Shown in pieces: positions 7,215-14,101 of a stretch of DNA of 16,703 nt. The stretch covers positions 1-16,703 of the forward strand of contig CAMLGD010000055.1 of assembly GCA_946479405.1 (NCBI GenBank), written 5' to 3'. Below the pieces are notes generated by a model. That model was not told where the DNA came from and did not search any database. It was given only the letters and a program-made list of their open reading frames with translations. This DNA is from an uncultured Vogesella sp. GTDB lineage: Bacteria; Pseudomonadota; Gammaproteobacteria; Burkholderiales; Chromobacteriaceae. Each line of letters starts with the position of its first letter. Position 1 is the first letter of the stretch. The translations under genes were made by a program, and so were the position numbers.

Positions 7215-9215
7215 ATGGCTACTTTGAGCTCTGCAGGTATCGGTTCCAACCTGCCCATCGATAACATGATCAGCCAGCTGATGGCGGTCGAGTCCCGGCC
7301 ATTGCAGCAGCTCAATACCAAGGAAGCGAATGTCCAGGCGCAAATTTCCGCCCTAGGGCAAGTCAAGGGGGCGCTGTCTTCATTCCAGTCTGCGACAAAG
7401 GCATTGCAGGACAGCAGTAAATTCAATGCTATCCAAGCAAGCAGTTCTTCGGAAGACAATGTCAAGGTTTCTGGTACTAATGCAGCAGGTACTGGCAGCT
7501 TTTTACTGCGTGTCAATCAACTGGCGCAGAGTCAGAAATTGGCTACAACAACCTTCGCCAGTACCACTACGGCGATTGGTGGCGGCTCTTTGACTTTCAG
7601 TTTCGGTACCACCGCGGGGGCCACTTTCGCGCTGAATCCGGAGAAAGTCCCCCAGACGGTAAGCATCCCCGCCGGTTCTAGCCTCAGCGGTATCCGTGAT
7701 GCCGTGAACAAGGCCAATATCGGTGTCACTGCCAGTATCGTGAATGACGGCACGGGCAATCGGCTGGTGTACACCACGGCGACTGGGACGAAAAGCACGC
7801 TGAAAGTCGAGTCCAGTGACGCTAGTCTGGCTGCGTTTACCAATGATCCGGCCGGTACCAAGCTGACCGAGGTACAGCCCGCGAAAGATGCTATCTTCGA
7901 GTTGGATGGCATGACCATCACCAAGCAGAGCAATACCGTCAGCGATGCGGTGGATGGTCTGACCTTTACCCTGGTAAAGGTACATGCCGCCACAGATTCG
8001 GCTGCCAAGATCGATGTAACCCGTAGCAGTTCCGGTATCAGCAAGGCGATCCAGGATTTCGTCAAGAGTTACAACGAACTGGAGAAGATGCTGAGTGATG
8101 TCAGCAAGGTGGATACCAGTGCCAAACCGGCCAAAGGCCAGCAGCGTACGGCGCCACCGCTGGCAGGGGATGCCAGCATCCGTGCGATACGCAATCAGAT
8201 TCGTACTGCTTTTTCTGCCGTGCAGAACATCGATGGTGCTTTCACTCGTCCGGCAGAAATCGGCTTGGCGTTTGACAAGGAAGGCAAGCTGGCGCTGAAC
8301 ACGACCAAGCTGCAAGACGCTATTGATAAAAACCCTGACGATGTATTGAAATTGTTTGGCTCGGTGGGTACGCCAACGGATGGCAATATCAAGTTCTCCG
8401 CGGCAACCGGTAATACCCAGACTGGCAATTACGCGATCAACCTGACTGCCGTGCAGAACGGTACCCTGTTGGGTGCCACGGCACTGGGCAGTTCCATCGT
8501 GGTGACGGCGCCGGCCAGCTTCAGTGTCAAGATCAATGGCGACAGCACGGCAAGCCTTACCTTGCCGGCGGCGACCTACACACCGGCAACACTGGCTAGC
8601 AAGCTGCAGGAGGTGATTAATGCCGATAGCACGCTGACTTCCAAAGGCGACAAGGTGACGGTGTCGGTGGATAGCTCCGGCAAATTACTGTTGAGCTCGA
8701 CCAAGACCGGTACCAGCTCCACGGTTGAGGTGATCGGTGGTCTGGATAGTGTAACGACCGATACAGGGAGTGTGAGTCTATTCACTACCGGAGCGGGTGT
8801 TGCCGGTTCGGACAAAGTGTCCGGTACCATTGGTGGTTACTCTGCATTGGCAGATGGCAACAAACTGACTGGTGCCAGTGGTACCCCGGTGGAAGGGCTG
8901 TCAGTCACCGTGAATGGCGGTACTATTGGCGATCGTGGCACGGTAGAGTTCAGCAAGGGTTTTGCCTTTGCGCTGGATGGCGTGTTGACAAGCTTGCTGG
9001 CAAGCAAGACCGGGGTGATTGATGCCAAGACTGATGGGCTCAACACTACAGTCAAGCGTATTGGCGAACAGCGTGATCGCATGAGCGATCGTCTGACCAA
9101 GACGGAAGCGCGCTACCGTAAACAGTTTAATGCGCTGGATGCCACCGTCAGCCAGATGCAGAGCACTGGTAACTACCTGACACAGCAACTGGCCGCACTC
9201 ACAAAATCGAGTTGA
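7215..9215 (+). CDS. fliD: Flagellar cap protein FliD (hook-associated protein 2)
   Basis: FliD forms the cap at the filament tip and helps incoming flagellin fold and assemble. The 666-residue protein has the FliD N-terminal domain, with GIGSNLPIDNMISQLMAVES and PLQQLNTKEANVQAQISALG, then DNVKVSGTNAAGTGSF and LLRVNQLAQSQKL. A hook-IN type segment follows (SGIRDAVNKANIGVTASIVN, about 7687-7746, then DGTGNRLVYTT). The C-terminal domain contains ISKAIQDFVKSYNELEKMLS and the terminal coiled-coil region ending MQSTGNYLTQQLAAL. An additional Thr/Ser/Gly-rich beta domain lies between about 8390 and 8900, with a second unit of the form LASKLQEVINADSTL. This makes the protein longer than the roughly 470 residues of enteric FliD. 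AGGAG (7203-7207) lies seven bases before the ATG. A two-codon ATG-TAA at 7210 precedes it. Confidence 0.96.
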   Translation: MATLSSAGIGSNLPIDNMISQLMAVESRPLQQLNTKEANVQAQISALGQVKGALSSFQSATKALQDSSKFNAIQASSSSEDNVKVSGTNAAGTGSFLLRVNQLAQSQKLATTTFASTTTAIGGGSLTFSFGTTAGATFALNPEKVPQTVSIPAGSSLSGIRDAVNKANIGVTASIVNDGTGNRLVYTTATGTKSTLKVESSDASLAAFTNDPAGTKLTEVQPAKDAIFELDGMTITKQSNTVSDAVDGLTFTLVKVHAATDSAAKIDVTRSSSGISKAIQDFVKSYNELEKMLSDVSKVDTSAKPAKGQQRTAPPLAGDASIRAIRNQIRTAFSAVQNIDGAFTRPAEIGLAFDKEGKLALNTTKLQDAIDKNPDDVLKLFGSVGTPTDGNIKFSAATGNTQTGNYAINLTAVQNGTLLGATALGSSIVVTAPASFSVKINGDSTASLTLPAATYTPATLASKLQEVINADSTLTSKGDKVTVSVDSSGKLLLSSTKTGTSSTVEVIGGLDSVTTDTGSVSLFTTGAGVAGSDKVSGTIGGYSALADGNKLTGASGTPVEGLSVTVNGGTIGDRGTVEFSKGFAFALDGVLTSLLASKTGVIDAKTDGLNTTVKRIGEQRDRMSDRLTKTEARYRKQFNALDATVSQMQSTGNYLTQQLAALTKSS

Positions 9216-9223
9216 CGTAATAC

Positions 9224-9658
9224 ATGAATAGACATGCGCTGAAGGCATACGGACAGAAAAGCCTGGAGCTGGAAGTAGAAAGTGCTTCACCGCACAAGCT
9301 GATCCTGTTGTTGTTCGATGGCGCTATCCAGGCCATCAAGCAGGCACGTTTCCAGATGGAGAACGGTAATGTCGCCGAAAAGGGGCGGTTGATCAGCAAG
9401 GCGATTGCCATCGTGGACGAAGGCCTGCTGCTGGCGCTGGATCGCAATGCAGGCGGCGAGCTGGCCGAGAATCTGGCGGCGCTGTATACCTACTGCTGTG
9501 AGCGTCTGTTTGTGGCCAACACCAAAAATGATGTCGCCGCGCTGGATGAAGTTGCCAGCTTGCTGGGCGAAATCAAGGGCGCTTGGGAAGAGATCGGCAA
9601 ACCGCAAGCCGGCGGTAGTGACGGCGGTAAATCGGGCCTGAATTATGGTGCCGTCTGA
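9224..9658 (+). CDS. fliS: Flagellin export chaperone FliS
   Basis: FliS binds the C-terminal end of unassembled flagellin in the cytoplasm, preventing premature polymerisation and guiding it to the export gate. The 144-residue protein shows the family pattern: KAYGQKSLELEVESASPHKL, ILLLFDGAIQAIKQAR, GRLISKAIAIVDEGLLLALD, and LAENLAALYTYCCERLFVAN. The C-terminal tail after residue 125 is Gly/Ser-rich and variable. The start lies 8 bp after the fliD stop and has no clear Shine-Dalgarno, so translation is probably coupled to fliD. Its 3' end overlaps the fliT-like gene by 14 bp. Confidence 0.95.
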   Translation: MNRHALKAYGQKSLELEVESASPHKLILLLFDGAIQAIKQARFQMENGNVAEKGRLISKAIAIVDEGLLLALDRNAGGELAENLAALYTYCCERLFVANTKNDVAALDEVASLLGEIKGAWEEIGKPQAGGSDGGKSGLNYGAV

Positions 9659-9968
9659 TTCGCAGCAGCGTACGGTGGCAGTAAGGCTGCTACTTCCCCT
9701 GTTACAAGAAATGCTGCTGCTGGCCCAGCGTGGCGACTGGGATGGTTTTGCCGAGCGGCGCGAGCAGTTGGCCGCACTGGATTACCGCATACTGTCTGCC
9801 GAAGAGGTGTCGACGGCAGAGGCTGATAGTTTGCGTGCCGAACTGCGGCAGGCGCAGCAGCTGCTACAACAGTTGACTATGTTGGCACAGCGGGAACAGC
9901 AGCAGCTGTCCGGTCAGCTGGTGACGATGAGCAACCAGAACAAACTGGACGCCACCTACGGCCAATAA
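9645..9968 (+). CDS. fliT: FliT-like flagellar chaperone
   Basis: FliT proteins are small helical chaperones that bind FliD and interact with the export ATPase complex; in enterics FliT also inhibits FlhDC. This 107-residue product is almost entirely alpha-helical and rich in Leu, Gln and Glu. It has an early helix (VRLLLPLLQEMLLLAQRGDW), an ERREQLAALDYRI segment and a long C-terminal heptad-like helix (LRAELRQAQQLLQQLTMLAQ). The GDWDGFAERREQL pattern matches the FliT family core. FliT is poorly conserved, so assignment rests on size, helix pattern and position right after fliS. The ATG at 9645 lies inside fliS (14-bp overlap), implying translational coupling. Confidence 0.78.
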   Translation: MVPSDSQQRTVAVRLLLPLLQEMLLLAQRGDWDGFAERREQLAALDYRILSAEEVSTAEADSLRAELRQAQQLLQQLTMLAQREQQQLSGQLVTMSNQNKLDATYGQ

Positions 9969-9993
9969 AACGCCTCCTTCTTTGTCGCGTTTT
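9967..9993 (+). terminator. Weak hairpin behind fliT, possible terminator
   Basis: AAAACGC (9967-9973) and GCGTTTT (9987-9993) form a 7-bp stem with a 13-nt loop that begins within the fliT stop codon. The T-run is short and the stem AT-rich, so termination may be leaky. The rest of the 94-bp gap to the next gene shows no promoter I trust. Confidence 0.35.
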
Positions 9994-10062
9994 CTCGCCA
10001 CCGGGGCCATCTGGGGGTGCTAGATTTCAGTATGAGCTCCCTTCACTGTCCAGAGGTGTGAG

Positions 10063-10431
10063 ATGGATTACATCATTTGGGTTCTGGTTATCCACTCCGC
10101 CGTGGTGGCCTACCTGCTGTATCGTGCTTATCGCAAGATTGCCTACCTGGAATTCAGCCAGCAACACATGGAAGAATTGCAGCGGCAGATCAGCCACTTG
10201 CAGCGCGGCTTGCAGGATGTGGCGCTGATCGCCCAGCAACAACTGCAAACACCGCGTACCCAGCGTAGCGGCCAACCTTTGGCCAGCAGCGAAGGCGCCA
10301 GCCCCTACAACCAGGCGATAGAGCTGTTCAAGCGTGGTTTTAGCCCCGCCGATGTGGCCGAGCGTTGCGGCATCTCGCGCAGTGAGGCCGAACTGATCCT
10401 GTCCTTGTATCGCAATAGCTCTACCTCATGA
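10063..10431 (+). CDS. DUF2802 family membrane-anchored protein in flagellar locus
   Basis: The 122-residue product starts with a single hydrophobic segment (IIWVLVIHSAVVAYLLY, residues 4-20), so it should be anchored in the inner membrane with a short periplasmic or no N-terminal tail. A coiled-coil-like region follows (HMEELQRQISHLQRGLQDVA), then a Pro/Ser/Gln linker. The C-terminal helix-turn-helix-like module (about residues 83-118) reads AIELFKRGFSPADVAERCGI then SRSEAELILSLYR. That module typifies DUF2802 proteins found in flagellar and chemotaxis loci, and it resembles the C-terminal end of Bacillus SwrB, an activator of flagellar export. The biochemical role is unproven. GAGGTG (10053-10058) lies just before the ATG. 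The stop codon overlaps the next ATG (ATGA, 10428-10431), which ties it to the FliK-like gene. Confidence 0.8.
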   Translation: MDYIIWVLVIHSAVVAYLLYRAYRKIAYLEFSQQHMEELQRQISHLQRGLQDVALIAQQQLQTPRTQRSGQPLASSEGASPYNQAIELFKRGFSPADVAERCGISRSEAELILSLYRNSSTS

Positions 10432-11774
10432 TTTCACCGTTGCTTCCTGGCGCCTCCTCCGCGCGCGATACCACGCTCAGTCCAGCGCAGAACGCACGTC
10501 TGGAGCGCGAGCAAGGCCGGGTACTGATCGAAGTCAGCGGCACACCGGCCCGGTTGCCGGATTTGGCCAATGGCGAGCGCCTCGCCGCTGCCGTCAGCGA
10601 ACGGCTACCGGACGGCAAACTCGCCACCCAAATCAAGGGCGAAACCTTTCTGTTGAACATGCCGGCCGGCAGCCAGGCCCAGGCGGGCAATGTGCTGAGT
10701 CTGCGCGTCGCCTCATTGCAGCCACTGGCTTTTGCATTGGTGGATTTGCAGCAGGAAACGCCGGCGGCTGCATTGCAGGATGCGCTGCGGCTGGCTGCCG
10801 GGCAGGAGGAAACTCCGCTGGCAACGCTGAGCCAACCTGCAGGCAAAATGCCTGCCTTCCAGGCTGGTGAATGGGTGCATGCACGTGTTGCCGAACGGCT
10901 GGCTGACGGCTCCGCCGTAGTGCTGGCCAAGAATGCCGCCTTCACGCTGCAGGCACCCCCCGGCTCCAAGGCACTGAATGCCGACCCCTTGCTGCTGCGG
11001 GTGCGCACCACCGAGCCAGTAGTGAGTTTTGCCCAGGTGACGCTGGAGCAGGATCCGGACATGGCCAAATCGGCCCCGGTTTCGCTGAGTGCCGCTACCC
11101 GCTACCTCAGTACCTTGCTGCAGGCAGCCAATCAGCAAGGTGGGCGCCTGTCTGCCACGGCGGCAGCGTTGGCCGCCGCTTATGATACCGACGGTGACAA
11201 AGTGACCGGTAGCGGCAAGGCATTGCTGGATAACCCGGGCCAGTCCAGCAGTGAACACAGTGCCAGCCTGCGTCAGACGGTAGAAAAAAGCGGCTTGTTT
11301 TACGAGTCGCACCAGAGGGCCTGGCTGGATGGCCGTTTGTCACTGGACGAGCTGCGGCAGGAGCCGCAAGCCAAGCTGGGGGATGCGGCCAAGGCGCATG
11401 GGGAAATGGGGCAGCTGGTGCAGCGGCAACTGGAAACGCTGGAGCAGCGCCAGTTTGTCTACAACGGCCTGGCCTGGCCCGGTCAGCAGGTGCAATGGCA
11501 GATTCAGGCCGAGGATACGCCGGAGCGCGAGGCAAGCGGTGCCGATGACATGCGTGCCTGGCATACCCAGCTCAATCTGCAGCTGCCGGCACTGGGCGGC
11601 GTGGCGGCCCGGCTGCGCATGGTAGGCAATCAGGTGCAGCTGGTGTTTGCTACCGACAGCAACGAGGCTGGCGGGGTGATCGAATCTCATCGCCTGCAAC
11701 TGGCCGGCGCGATGGAGGCTGCCGGGTTGGCGCTGGCCAGCCTGCAGGTAAAGCATGAAGCAGAGCCGTCCTGA
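10428..11774 (+). CDS. fliK: FliK-type flagellar hook-length control protein
   Basis: FliK proteins act as a secreted ruler; their C-terminal domain contacts FlhB and switches export from hook to filament substrates. The 448-residue product is rich in Ala, Gln and Leu, with a variable N-terminal two-thirds (two related beta-type stretches, LPDGKLATQIKGETFLLNMP and LADGSAVVLAKNAAFTLQAP). The C-terminal Flg_hook-like domain (about residues 345-445) contains YNGLAWPGQQVQWQIQAED, the LNLQLPALGGVAARLRM segment, NQVQLVFATDS and a final helix with LQLAGAMEAAGLALASLQV. It may be a second FliK paralogue rather than the main ruler, because the canonical fliK normally sits with fliE-fliJ genes. Translation is coupled to the DUF2802 gene (ATGA) and overlaps the FlhB-like gene by 20 bp. 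Family assignment is good, exact role inferred. Confidence 0.82.
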   Translation: MISPLLPGASSARDTTLSPAQNARLEREQGRVLIEVSGTPARLPDLANGERLAAAVSERLPDGKLATQIKGETFLLNMPAGSQAQAGNVLSLRVASLQPLAFALVDLQQETPAAALQDALRLAAGQEETPLATLSQPAGKMPAFQAGEWVHARVAERLADGSAVVLAKNAAFTLQAPPGSKALNADPLLLRVRTTEPVVSFAQVTLEQDPDMAKSAPVSLSAATRYLSTLLQAANQQGGRLSATAAALAAAYDTDGDKVTGSGKALLDNPGQSSSEHSASLRQTVEKSGLFYESHQRAWLDGRLSLDELRQEPQAKLGDAAKAHGEMGQLVQRQLETLEQRQFVYNGLAWPGQQVQWQIQAEDTPEREASGADDMRAWHTQLNLQLPALGGVAARLRMVGNQVQLVFATDSNEAGGVIESHRLQLAGAMEAAGLALASLQVKHEAEPS

Positions 11775-12096
11775 TCATCGCCGCTCGGCGGTGGCACTGC
11801 GCTACCGCGAGGGCGACAATGCGCCAAAAGTGGTGGCCAAAGGTTATGGCCAGATGGCCGAGCGCATTATCGAGCAGGCCAAGGATGCTGGCGTGTTCGT
11901 GCATGATTCACCGGAATTGATCAACCTGCTGCTGCAGGTGGATCTGGACAGCCACATCCCGCCCGAGCTGTACCGCGCGGTGGCGGAAGTGCTGGCCTTC
12001 CTTTACTTTCTGGAACAACAGGCCAAGGGCGAAAGCGTGGACTTCACCCAATGGCTGGCGCTGCGGCAGCCGCCGGCTGCGGCAGTGCAATCCTGA
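11755..12096 (+). CDS. Stand-alone FlhB C-terminal domain protein (FlhX-like export switch)
   Basis: The 113-residue soluble protein corresponds to the small cytoplasmic C-terminal fragment that FlhB (EscU/YscU/HrcU family) makes by self-cleavage. It shows AVALRYREGDNAPKVVAKG (residues 12-30), AERIIEQAKDAGV, SPELINLLLQVDLDSHIPPE and LYRAVAEVLAFLYFLE (72-87), all in the FlhB order. The NPTH cleavage motif that normally precedes YAVAL is absent; the sequence there is DHRRSAVAL. No membrane segments are present. Comparable proteins (Helicobacter FlhX, Bacillus YlqH) can stand in for the FlhB C-terminal fragment. The ATG at 11755 overlaps the end of the FliK-type gene by 20 bp, so partner and switch domain are translated together. 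The stop is 33 bp before the dehydrogenase gene. Expected partners are the FliK-type product and the membrane part of FlhB. Confidence 0.87.
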   Translation: MKQSRPDHRRSAVALRYREGDNAPKVVAKGYGQMAERIIEQAKDAGVFVHDSPELINLLLQVDLDSHIPPELYRAVAEVLAFLYFLEQQAKGESVDFTQWLALRQPPAAAVQS

Positions 12097-12129
12097 CGCC
12101 TGTCATGGGCATTGAAACAAGGGGCAACA

Positions 12130-12999
12130 ATGAAAGTCGGCTATATCGGTCTGGGCATCATGGGGGCACCGTGCGTGCGCAATCTGCTGGCGGCGGGGCA
12201 TGAGGTAACGGTGTGGGCGCGTCGCCGGGAATCGGCGCAGACGCTGCTGGATGCCGGTGCACAGTGGGCGGATAGTCCGGCCCAGCTTGCGGCCAACGTT
12301 GAATTGGTGGTGACCAATGTTTCCGATACCGGCGATGTGGAACAACTGTTACTGGGCGACAACGGCATCGCCCAAGGCGCGGCGGCCGGGTTGGTGTGCG
12401 TCGACATGAGCACCATCTCGCCGCTGGGCGCGCGTGACATTGCCACCAGGTTGGCCGCAAAAGGCATCGATTTTCTCGATTGCCCGGTATCCGGAGGCGA
12501 AGTAGGTGCCATCAACGGTACGCTGACTATCATGGTGGGCGGCCCGGCCGCGGCGCTGGAAAAAGTGCGGCCAGCACTGGCGGCAATGGGCAAGACCATT
12601 ACCCATATCGGCGACAGCGGCGCCGGGCAGGTGGCCAAGGCCTGCAACCAGATCGCCGTTGGCGTCGGTATCGCTGCGGTGGCCGAGGTGATGAAGCTGG
12701 CCCGTGCCTGTGGCGTGGACCCGGCACCGGTGCGCGAGGCGCTGCTGGGTGGTTTTGCCGCCAGCCGCGTGCTGGATGTGCATGGTCAGCGTATGATTGA
12801 CGATAACTACGCACCCGGCTTCAAAGCCAAGCTGCATCAAAAGGATATGGGCATCGTGCTGGATACCGCCCGCTCGCTGGGCATCAAGTTGCCGGAAGCC
12901 GAGCGTGTAGCCGGTCTGATCGGCGAGCTGGTGGCGGAAGGTGAGGGTGAGCTGGACTCGTCCGCCATTGCCCGCCTGATCTGGGCGGACAACAACTGA
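12130..12999 (+). CDS. NADPH-type beta-hydroxyacid dehydrogenase, probable 2-hydroxy-3-oxopropionate reductase
   Basis: The 289-residue enzyme belongs to the 3-hydroxyisobutyrate dehydrogenase family and most resembles tartronate semialdehyde reductase (GarR/GlxR), which reduces tartronate semialdehyde to D-glycerate. Motifs: Rossmann loop GYIGLGIMGAP (4-14), an Arg cluster after the second strand (WARRRE, 29-34) that favours NADPH, the substrate-binding DCPVSGGEVGA (117-127), the catalytic-lysine segment GAGQVAKACNQ (164-174; Lys170, Asn173) and KDMG (238-241). I chose ATG 12130 because the protein then begins MKVGYIGLG, as in homologues, and AAGGGG (12119-12124) precedes it. A TTG at 12112 would add six residues. 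It follows flhX by 33 bp with no obvious promoter and ends at a strong terminator. Substrate is inferred; other beta-hydroxyacids are possible. Confidence 0.88.
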   Translation: MKVGYIGLGIMGAPCVRNLLAAGHEVTVWARRRESAQTLLDAGAQWADSPAQLAANVELVVTNVSDTGDVEQLLLGDNGIAQGAAAGLVCVDMSTISPLGARDIATRLAAKGIDFLDCPVSGGEVGAINGTLTIMVGGPAAALEKVRPALAAMGKTITHIGDSGAGQVAKACNQIAVGVGIAAVAEVMKLARACGVDPAPVREALLGGFAASRVLDVHGQRMIDDNYAPGFKAKLHQKDMGIVLDTARSLGIKLPEAERVAGLIGELVAEGEGELDSSAIARLIWADNN

Positions 13000-13022
13000 A
13001 CTGACGCTGTGCCAAGTATCGT

Positions 13023-13048
13023 AAACCGCCCGGGAGGGCGGTTTTTTT
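13023..13048. terminator. Terminator between dehydrogenase gene and convergent focA
   Basis: AAACCGCCC (13023-13031) and GGGCGGTTT (13036-13044) form a 9-bp stem with the tetraloop GGGA, followed by seven T (13042-13048) on the + strand. The stop codon of the convergent focA gene (13047-13049) lies in this T-run, so the same stem can also act on the minus-strand transcript, though its tail there is less U-rich. Confidence 0.9.
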
Positions 13049-13880
13049 ATGGCTGGGCGGTTGGCGGCGGCGCGCCACGGCGGTAGATCAGGTAGTAGAC
13101 CAGTGCCACCAGCACGCTGCCACCCAGCAGATTACCGGCAATCACCACTGCCAGATTGCGCAACATGCCGGCTACGCCCAGCGCCGGCGAGACCAGCTCG
13201 GGCGGTACACTGTCGCGCAGCAGCAGCGCCAGTGGGATCAAATACATATTGGCGATGCTGTGTTCGAAACCGGCGGCGACAAAGGCCGACACCGGTACCA
13301 CGATGGCGATGAACTTGTCGGTGACGCTGCGTCCGGCTAACGCCATCCATACCGCCAGGCACACCAGGATATTGCACAGCACGCCTTTCCAGAATAAGGC
13401 GGCCACCGGTGCCGCGCATTTGGCACCGGCCAGCTGTACCACCAGCATGGCCACATGGCCGTCGTTCATCGCCGGGTGGCCGGACAGCCAGACCAGCAGC
13501 GCCATGCCGGCAGCTCCGGCAAAGTTGGCCGCAGCCACCAGCAGCCAATTGCACAGCAGTTCACGGCTGCTGATGCGGCCATCGGCCCAGGCCATGGCCA
13601 GCAAATTGTTGCCGGTGAACAGTTCGGCGCCGGCCACCACCACCAGCAGCAGCCCCAGCGAGAACACCACTCCACCCAGTACGCGACTGGCGGCAAAGCC
13701 CAGCGTGGCATCGCTGGCCACCAGCACGTAGTACATGGCCCCCAGCGCGATGAAGGCGCCGGCCAGCATGCCCAGCAAGAGCATTTGCGGTAATGGCAAC
13801 CGTGCCTTGCTAACGCCAACTTGCTCGACCTTTTCGGCAATCTGTGCCGGAGAGAAGGCATCAAAACCGTACAGGGCCAT
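13047..13880 (-). CDS. focA: Formate/nitrite transporter family channel, FocA-like
   Basis: FNT proteins are pentameric inner-membrane channels for small monovalent anions such as formate, nitrite or lactate. The 277-residue product has the expected six hydrophobic segments (roughly residues 32-54, 66-86, 109-132, 157-182, 190-203 and 237-266). Family motifs are GAELFTGN (84-91), CNILVCLAVWMALAGRS (169-185), the pore segment GFEHSIANMYLIP (204-216) with the central His207, and AGNLLGG (248-254). The run VCLAVWM-x-x-x-GRS followed by FVAxGFEHSIANM is closer to FocA than to NirC in my reading. The ATG is preceded by GGAGGA on the minus strand (about 13887-13892), a very strong ribosome site. 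It is transcribed alone, convergent with the dehydrogenase gene. The ion transported is inferred. Confidence 0.88.
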   Translation of the reverse strand: MALYGFDAFSPAQIAEKVEQVGVSKARLPLPQMLLLGMLAGAFIALGAMYYVLVASDATLGFAASRVLGGVVFSLGLLLVVVAGAELFTGNNLLAMAWADGRISSRELLCNWLLVAAANFAGAAGMALLVWLSGHPAMNDGHVAMLVVQLAGAKCAAPVAALFWKGVLCNILVCLAVWMALAGRSVTDKFIAIVVPVSAFVAAGFEHSIANMYLIPLALLLRDSVPPELVSPALGVAGMLRNLAVVIAGNLLGGSVLVALVYYLIYRRGAPPPTAQP

Positions 13881-13964
13881 CAGATTTCCTCCGTACTGGC
13901 GTCAAGGCGAGATGCGCGCCGATGCGTTTGCCGGCGGTGATTGAGTCGAAAGAGGAGGGCACGC

Positions 13965-13986
13965 ATGCATACGGTGATAGATGCAT
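13965..13986. repeat. Pair of ATGCAT palindromes at the predicted focA start
   Basis: ATGCAT occurs at 13965-13970 and again at 13981-13986, 16 bp start to start, in the focA leader at or just after the predicted transcription start. Each is a perfect 6-bp palindrome. The arrangement could be an operator; no matching regulator is known to me. Confidence 0.35.
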
Positions 13987-13992
13987 CCGTTC

Positions 13993-14020
13993 TTTATAGC
14001 GCCTGTGCCTGAGGCGACAA
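13993..14020 (-). promoter_or_regulatory. Sigma70-type promoter of focA
   Basis: Read on the minus strand, TTGTCG (14020-14015) and TATAAA (13998-13993) lie 16 bp apart (four and five of six consensus matches). The predicted start near 13986 gives a leader of about 105 nt. I see no FNR-type TTGAT-N4-ATCAA site in the region. Confidence 0.5.
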
Positions 14021-14037
14021 CCGTCACCGCCGCGCGA

Positions 14038-14068
14038 ACAAAAGAAAAGCCACGCGGAGCGTGGCTTT
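14038..14068 (-). terminator. Strong rho-independent terminator of yicC
   Basis: AAAGCCACGC (14046-14055) and GCGTGGCTTT (14059-14068) form a perfect 10-bp stem with a 3-nt loop. On the minus strand the stem is followed by TCTTTT. It lies 34 bp after the yicC stop. Confidence 0.9.
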
Positions 14069-14101
14069 GATCTGCGGCACGGCATTGCACGCGACCGGGA
14101 A

